Assembly: GCA_964525555.1 (NCBI GenBank)
Contig: CAZGHN010000010.1
Location: 1-64,000 of the forward strand
Source: JAFGHJ01 sp964525555
Lineage (GTDB): Bacteria > Hydrothermota > UBA3072
Length of the DNA stretch: 64,000 nucleotides
Direction: 5' to 3'
How positions within the stretch are numbered: the first letter of the stretch is position 1; each line of letters starts with the position of its first letter. Of this stretch, positions 59,274 through 64,000 are shown one piece after another. Below the pieces are notes generated by a model. That model did not search any database. It was not told the DNA's origin and was given only the letters and a program-made list of their open reading frames with translations. The translations under genes were made by a program, and so were the position numbers.

Positions 59274-61799
59274 ATGGAAACTAAATTTAATCCCACATTT
59301 TTAGAATTAGCCAGTACTTTTGAAAGTAAACTTCTTGATATACTTGAAGAGAACGTTGGAGAAAAAAGTCGGTTTGAACACTATAGAAATCTTCTCATCA
59401 GATATCTCAAATCAAGAACAATCAAAACTACTTTTTCCGATTTTATTAAAGAGCATAGATGCAAAATATTTGTTGAAGTTACGGGTGAGGATATAGCTTA
59501 TCTCAGGGATATATTTACTAGATTGAAAGAGGACAAATTATATAAAAAAGATAAGAAATTCTTAAATGATCTATTCCTCAACGCTTTGGATAAAGGAGAT
59601 CATTATTTTATAATATTATTGTCGGCTTTAATCAATTTATATCCATCCGAATTGGCGGAGGATTTGCCTACTTCCAGTTTTATTGGTAAGAGTTTGATTA
59701 ATGTTATAATAGAAGGAATGCCTGAAAATAAGATAAAACCTCTTGCAAGATTAATGATAAAAGAACCTTTATTTTTAGGGGTTCCCTCTCAGAATATAAA
59801 CATAAGTGATTTAAGTCCTTTTCTTGCTCATTATGGATTAACACCATCTGTATTTATTAGAATACATGATATTTTGATAGAGGATTTTACGGAGAGAGAA
59901 TCTGGTGATATAATATCTCTTGCTAAGAATTCCGAAATGACGAATACTCAGACTTTAAGGAATTTTCCTTTCGCAGATTTCTTTGTACCATCCAGCAATA
60001 CTTTGCAGGCTTTAGCCAAGATAGCATCTCAGAAAGCTGCGAAAGCAAAGAAAAAATTGATGGATAGGGATAGGAATCTTGATAGCAAAGACATGAAGGT
60101 TCGAGAAGAAACCCACAAATTTCTACAAAAAAGTCTTAATAAGTTTCAATCTCTTATAGATGTTAAAAGTAAAGACTTATCCATTGTACTAAAAAATACT
60201 CAGGAAGAGATTACAAAGCTTGAAGAAACTTTGAAGCTGCATCTCCGTATGGTTCAAGAACTTAATGGTTCGGCTTCATCCTTAAAGAATGAAATAGATC
60301 AAAATAAGGTTCTTCTTAATATTAAGCCTCAAGACATAACTGCTTTGTTGCCGCCTGCTCCGTCCTGGTCAATTGAGAAAATGGTGATAGAGTTCTGGCA
60401 TGCTCAGCCATTTCTCGCTATTATAAGCCCTGCTTCCGAGAAAGCTATAATTCATTTTCTTAGGAAAACAGAAAGAGCTACTAAAGACAATCAAGTTTTT
60501 TCCAAGTTAAGCACCGGTCGCAAAAGATCTTTTTGGCCGGATACCCATAAAGTAATATATAATTATAAATTAGTTTTTTATGAAGTCCTTGAAGCTATAT
60601 TTGTTCGCCATCTTATTAGTAATATTGTAGAAATATGGCCACCTTCGGTAGATTTTGATAATCCAAGGTCAAGGACAATAGCTGACAAGAAAATTCATCT
60701 TATAGGTTTAGATCTCCTACCGAGAGGCAAATTTTACCGATTTTCTAAGAGTGGAAAAATCAAGCCTAATATAGATAAAGAGCATTTAGAATCAAAGGCT
60801 GAGCTTTCAAAGATCCTTCGGAAGAAATTTTCTTCTCTTGTTTCCACCCTCGTTTATGATATAAGAGGGTCTACTTTTATGTCTCACCGATTAAAAGACG
60901 CAGAAAGAGAAAGGTCAATACTTTCACTCTTTCAATCCCGTATTTTTGAAGCTGCCAAAAGAGGTTCTTCTTTTATATTAAAAGATACTGGTGACGGTGG
61001 TATTCTCTGGTTCGGGAGCAATTCCCAAAAACTTTACAAGAATATTTATAAAACCTCCACCACAAGATCAGGTTCAATTGTGCGTTATTCTACAGCTCTT
61101 GAAGATGAATTCAATCTTTTACCTCATTTAAACAGCGGAGAGATGGCGGTAAGGACTGCTTTAAATATGGTCAAGTCCGCCGAGAAATTCGTTAAAGAGA
61201 ATTATGTTAAATACCGAGGTTGGTTTGGGGAGATAACGGAAAAGGAAATTTTTCATGAGGGAATTACTTATGCCTTGCTTCCACCCCAGTTTAAATCTTT
61301 ATTTAGGCTGGGTGTTGGAATCTCTAGCGGAAATCCCGGAAAGGATCTCATATTTACTCCTAATGCTTTCGGTGATCCGGATTTGAACGGAATGCTTGTT
61401 GATGAGGCGGCGCTTCTTTCTTCAGGGAGAAGTCCTGAGAGGTCTGTTATTCTTATTGATGACAGTACCTTAATAAATCTTATGCTTAATTCCGATAATT
61501 ATTTATGTGTATCTTCTCTTGAGAACGGAGATACTGAGAAAGAAATTATGAATAAATTGCTTTATCTCTTAAAATCAGAGGATAAAGATCGTTCTTTTTT
61601 CTTTGATGGATTTAGCGTTTCCCCGGTAGGCATTTATCATTTAGACGAACAAGACAAAAGAAAAGCTTTAAAATTCGATATTCCCAAAGATTTTAAACTT
61701 TCAATAAATGAAAATGGCGAGCTTGAGAGCAAAAAGGAAAGGATTAAAATTATATATGAAGTTTTGCCGGAAGAAAAGGATGAAAAAGATGAAACGTAA
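59274..61799 (+). CDS. Large soluble protein with degenerate class III cyclase homology domain
   Basis: 841 aa, no signal peptide or TM. Residues 1-235 are helical with no known fold; 240-350 form a coiled coil (IASQKAAKAKKKLMDRDRN, TQEEITKLEETLKLHLRM); 355-510 are unassigned. Then comes a class III nucleotide-cyclase-like domain: metal Asp529 in YDIRGSTFMS, Lys570 and Asp574 in KDTGDGGILWF, RLGVGISSGNPG, and FGDPDLNGMLVDEAALL. Metal and adenine-type residues are kept. The Asn-x3-Arg pair (VNxAARL) reads VDEAALL (Asp710, Leu714), so the transition-state Arg seems lost. It starts 5 nt after pyrC and overlaps the GGDEF gene: a signalling protein of uncertain activity. Confidence 0.75.
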   Translation: METKFNPTFLELASTFESKLLDILEENVGEKSRFEHYRNLLIRYLKSRTIKTTFSDFIKEHRCKIFVEVTGEDIAYLRDIFTRLKEDKLYKKDKKFLNDLFLNALDKGDHYFIILLSALINLYPSELAEDLPTSSFIGKSLINVIIEGMPENKIKPLARLMIKEPLFLGVPSQNINISDLSPFLAHYGLTPSVFIRIHDILIEDFTERESGDIISLAKNSEMTNTQTLRNFPFADFFVPSSNTLQALAKIASQKAAKAKKKLMDRDRNLDSKDMKVREETHKFLQKSLNKFQSLIDVKSKDLSIVLKNTQEEITKLEETLKLHLRMVQELNGSASSLKNEIDQNKVLLNIKPQDITALLPPAPSWSIEKMVIEFWHAQPFLAIISPASEKAIIHFLRKTERATKDNQVFSKLSTGRKRSFWPDTHKVIYNYKLVFYEVLEAIFVRHLISNIVEIWPPSVDFDNPRSRTIADKKIHLIGLDLLPRGKFYRFSKSGKIKPNIDKEHLESKAELSKILRKKFSSLVSTLVYDIRGSTFMSHRLKDAERERSILSLFQSRIFEAAKRGSSFILKDTGDGGILWFGSNSQKLYKNIYKTSTTRSGSIVRYSTALEDEFNLLPHLNSGEMAVRTALNMVKSAEKFVKENYVKYRGWFGEITEKEIFHEGITYALLPPQFKSLFRLGVGISSGNPGKDLIFTPNAFGDPDLNGMLVDEAALLSSGRSPERSVILIDDSTLINLMLNSDNYLCVSSLENGDTEKEIMNKLLYLLKSEDKDRSFFFDGFSVSPVGIYHLDEQDKRKALKFDIPKDFKLSINENGELESKKERIKIIYEVLPEEKDEKDET

Positions 61800-63336
61800 G
61801 ATTTTGGGAATCGGAGAAATTCTTAAAGCGATTAATTCTCCAGATATAGAAATTGACGAAGTTCTTACTCTGATAATGAAGAATGTTTCGCAGTTGCTGG
61901 ATGCGGAAGCTTGGTCTCTCCTGCTGTTAGATAGAGAGAGGAAAGAACTTATTTTCAAAGAAGTAATAGGGGAGAAGAAAAACAACTTGAAAAACACTAG
62001 GATGCCTATCGATAAGGGTGTTGTAGGTTGGACAGTAAAAAACAAAAAGCCCGCGATTGTAAAAGACCCATATGAAGACCAAAGATTCTTCCAAAGTATA
62101 GATAAACAAACGGGTTTTAAAACAAATACCATACTCTCAGTACCTTTGCTTAGTAAAGGGAGAATACTGGGGATAATAGAGGCGATAAACAAGAAAGATA
62201 AAACTCCTTTTAACGAAGAAGATCTGAACCTGGTAAGCAGTTATGCGGAACATGCGGCTATTGCTCTTGAAAATGCAAATTTGGTACAGAATTTAAAATC
62301 GAAAGTTGGTCATTTGACGCTTATGTTTGACATTAACAAGACTATTACTTCAATTCTTAATCTTGATAAGCTTTTAAAGAAGAGTGCAGAATTAATTCAG
62401 GAGGCTTTTGATTATTATTTTGTAGGAATAGTTCTTGTTGCCGGGTCTTCAGCTATACTTAAAGGATTTTCTGCAAAGGAAAAAATTGAACCGTTGTTAG
62501 AAGTACCGAAAGGTAAGGGTTTGATTGGGAGAGTATTGAAAGAAGAAAAAATGATTATTTGTCAAAACACCGAAAAAGAAAAAGAATTTAAAGATTTTTT
62601 TGGAGAATTTAAGTCCGAAATGGTTGTTCCAATCAAAAAGGGAGAAAAACTTATTGGATTAACAATTATAGGTTCTCCTGAAAAGTATGCTTTTAGTCAT
62701 GAGGAAGCTAAAATTATTCAAGAAGTTTCCTATCAATTAGGTATAGCTATAGATAATGCAAGACTTTACGAAAAAATAAGGCTTGCAACAATCACTGATG
62801 AACTTACTGGATTGTATAATTCTCGGTATTGTAATGAATATTTGCCGACAATTGTGGGGAAATGGAAGAAAGCGGAAGAAAAGGGCGCAGTAATCTTTAT
62901 GGATCTAGATTACTTTAAGAATGTAAACGATAATTATAATCATTTAATAGGAAGTAAATTGTTGAAGCTTGTAGGTAGAGAGATTATGAATATGATAAAA
63001 AACGAAGAGCACATCGGAATCAGGTACGGTGGAGATGAATATGTGGTGGTTTTGCAGAATTTGGACCTAGCCGGAGCTATTGAATTTGCAAAATCACTTA
63101 AAGATGCAATAACAAAGAAGAAATTCTCGATAAAAGACGAAAAGAGAAAAATCAAAGTTCAGATATCGGCAAGTTTTGGTATAGCCTGTTATCCGGGAGA
63201 TAGTGAAGATTTTTATGATCTTCTACGCCTATCTGACCTGGCAATGTACTATGTTAAAAGCAGGGGAAGAAACAATATAGCTTATATAAACTTAGAAAAA
63301 GCAATTTCGTTAATTGATGAATCAGAAGATACTTGA
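61789..63336 (+). CDS. GAF-GAF-GGDEF putative diguanylate cyclase
   Basis: 515 aa, cytosolic. Two GAF domains (about 20-175: LLDAEAWSLLLLDRERKELIF, FKTNTILSVPLLSKGRILGI; about 185-340: LLKKSAELIQEAF, MVVPIKKGEKLIGLTIIG), then a GGDEF domain: TDELTGLYNSRY, FMDLDYFKNVND, GIRYGGDEYVVVL. The active-site loop is GGDEY, compatible with c-di-GMP synthesis. The RxxD inhibitory site is missing (NEEH at that place). The start is ATG 61789, within the end of the previous gene, with AAAGGA upstream; coupling implies the pair works together. Confidence 0.9.
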   Translation: MKRKILGIGEILKAINSPDIEIDEVLTLIMKNVSQLLDAEAWSLLLLDRERKELIFKEVIGEKKNNLKNTRMPIDKGVVGWTVKNKKPAIVKDPYEDQRFFQSIDKQTGFKTNTILSVPLLSKGRILGIIEAINKKDKTPFNEEDLNLVSSYAEHAAIALENANLVQNLKSKVGHLTLMFDINKTITSILNLDKLLKKSAELIQEAFDYYFVGIVLVAGSSAILKGFSAKEKIEPLLEVPKGKGLIGRVLKEEKMIICQNTEKEKEFKDFFGEFKSEMVVPIKKGEKLIGLTIIGSPEKYAFSHEEAKIIQEVSYQLGIAIDNARLYEKIRLATITDELTGLYNSRYCNEYLPTIVGKWKKAEEKGAVIFMDLDYFKNVNDNYNHLIGSKLLKLVGREIMNMIKNEEHIGIRYGGDEYVVVLQNLDLAGAIEFAKSLKDAITKKKFSIKDEKRKIKVQISASFGIACYPGDSEDFYDLLRLSDLAMYYVKSRGRNNIAYINLEKAISLIDESEDT

Positions 63337-64000
63337 CAGGTATCCGGATATCCGATTCCCTGTAACCCTGGCGAAAGTAGATAATCAATATAGTTCTCTT
63401 CAGGATACTGTGCCTTCGGAAAGTTCCATAGAATTACTTGATATTGCTGATGCGGAAGGCAGCAGAACTTATGAGAGAACACTGGTTTTTTTATTGGATT
63501 ATTTGTTTAAAAAGAGAAATGTAACGATTAAAATAGAGCATTCCTATGGGAATGCTCTATTCGGTAGATTCTTAAAAGGTAAAGCTAAATTAGATTTAAT
63601 CAAGAAAGAGATGAAAAATTTGATAGCGGAGCGCAAAAATATAGAGAAATTAATGCTCCCGAAATTAGAAGCGATGCATCATCTGGCCGGAAGAAAAGAT
63701 GATATCAATATCCTTAAAAATCTTGCTGTTTCATATATTCCTGTTTATAAAATAGATGGCTTTTCTGCTTACTTTGTCGGCCCTCTTTTGCCGAACACTA
63801 ACTTTCTTTCTACTTTTGACCTCAAAGTTTTAAAGGAGGGATTTTTGCTTGTTCTTCCGTCGAAAAGTAATCCTTCAAACGTTGATAAGGTCGAAGAAAG
63901 GAAAAAACTCTTTAATACTTACAGAGAGTCGGAAAGGGAATCGGAAATTTTAAAAATCTGGGATGTTGCACAGTTAAATCAATATATAATCAATGGAGAT
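63317..64000 (+). CDS. Nucleoside (uridine) kinase with ThrRS-like N-terminal domains, 5' part
   Basis: The first 228 codons are present and the gene leaves the window open. The frame begins at ATG 63317, 20 nt inside the GGDEF gene. AKVDNQYSSLQDTVPSES resembles the end of a TGS domain, TIKIEHSYGNALFGRF carries the HxxxG-type threonyl-tRNA-synthetase editing-domain motif, and MLPKLEAMHHLAGR follows. YFVGPLLPNTNFLSTFDLK and LFNTYRESERESEILKI match proteins in which a ThrRS-like front is fused to a uridine-kinase P-loop domain. The kinase domain should lie beyond 64000. Context behind pyrRBC fits pyrimidine salvage. Confidence 0.8.
   Translation, partial: MNQKILDRYPDIRFPVTLAKVDNQYSSLQDTVPSESSIELLDIADAEGSRTYERTLVFLLDYLFKKRNVTIKIEHSYGNALFGRFLKGKAKLDLIKKEMKNLIAERKNIEKLMLPKLEAMHHLAGRKDDINILKNLAVSYIPVYKIDGFSAYFVGPLLPNTNFLSTFDLKVLKEGFLLVLPSKSNPSNVDKVEERKKLFNTYRESERESEILKIWDVAQLNQYIINGD

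Noticed and set aside
59274..61799. Pycsar-type pyrimidine cyclase or other CBASS-like defence gene
   Set aside because: The cyclase loop is adenine-type (KDTGDGG), catalytic Asn/Arg appear lost, and no effector (TM, TIR, nuclease) gene is adjacent; neighbours are metabolic.

Overview
The window is AT-rich, gene-dense DNA from a diderm (Gram-negative type) bacterium. Evidence for an LPS-bearing envelope: two LptF/LptG permeases, an MsbA-type exporter, LpxB, apolipoprotein N-acyltransferase, several lipoproteins and a barrel-like protein ending in Phe. The mix of these with RicT/YaaT, PyrR, an ectoine-type aspartokinase, a probably PPi-dependent phosphofructokinase and a UbiA enzyme with a DGGGP-synthase-like signature suggests an uncultivated lineage near the FCB/WOR-3 (Stahlbacteria)/Cloacimonadota part of the tree. 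I cannot fix the taxon without searches. I see no rRNA, tRNA, CRISPR array, transposase or phage gene.

Layout. 0-4.4 kb: start of a secreted-protein gene, then map-dgt-lptF-lptG (minus). 4.4-12.5 kb: a small membrane protein, then transglutaminase-ABC ATPase-purN-oxidoreductase-lnt-cca-lipoprotein (plus). 12.4-19.9 kb: era-small ORF-envC-like-holB-ricT-metG-ubiA-uppP (minus). 20.2-24.9 kb: outer-membrane protein, ECF sigma factor, zinc-finger anti-sigma factor and an Ig-repeat exported protein (minus). 25-32.7 kb: HAD phosphatase, then the complete phosphate regulon pstS-pstC-pstA-pstB-phoU-phoB-phoR (minus). 32.8-35.8 kb: three lipoprotein genes (plus). 36.1-41.7 kb: msbA, facing oxidoreductase-lpxB-acyltransferase-glycosyltransferase. 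42-49.5 kb: response regulator, M23 peptidase, aspartokinase, PFK, glutaredoxin, rubrerythrin-like protein, metallo-hydrolase. 49.7-56 kb: small exported protein, DHOD-like, Nudix, exported protein, alpha/beta hydrolase, ComEC, DnaJ-TPR. 56.2-64 kb: pyrR-pyrB-pyrC followed by a cyclase-homology protein, a GAF-GGDEF protein and the start of a uridine-kinase-like nucleoside kinase.

How the parts work together. The strongest discovery is an ECF regulon visible by eye. A sigma-E-like promoter (GGAAC, exactly 18 nt, TCTAA) stands before the ECF sigma gene itself, before each of the three lipoprotein genes at 32.8-35.8 kb and before the secreted-protein gene cut by the left edge, five sites in all. 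A second theme is translation initiation. At least eight first-in-operon genes have a vegetative -10 element only 5-7 nt upstream of their start codon and no Shine-Dalgarno sequence, so their mRNAs should be leaderless; genes with a good Shine-Dalgarno sequence have -10 elements about 18 nt or more upstream. A third theme is phosphate control: four tandem 11-bp Pho-box units precede pstS, and a hairpin hides a perfect Shine-Dalgarno sequence for an 11-codon ORF coupled to pstC.

Most larger gaps are filled with an interspersed family of short recombined words, including a ~205-bp pair in inverted orientation that brackets the pho operon and the lipoprotein genes. These repeats create false N-terminal extensions on ubiA and era, which I have trimmed.
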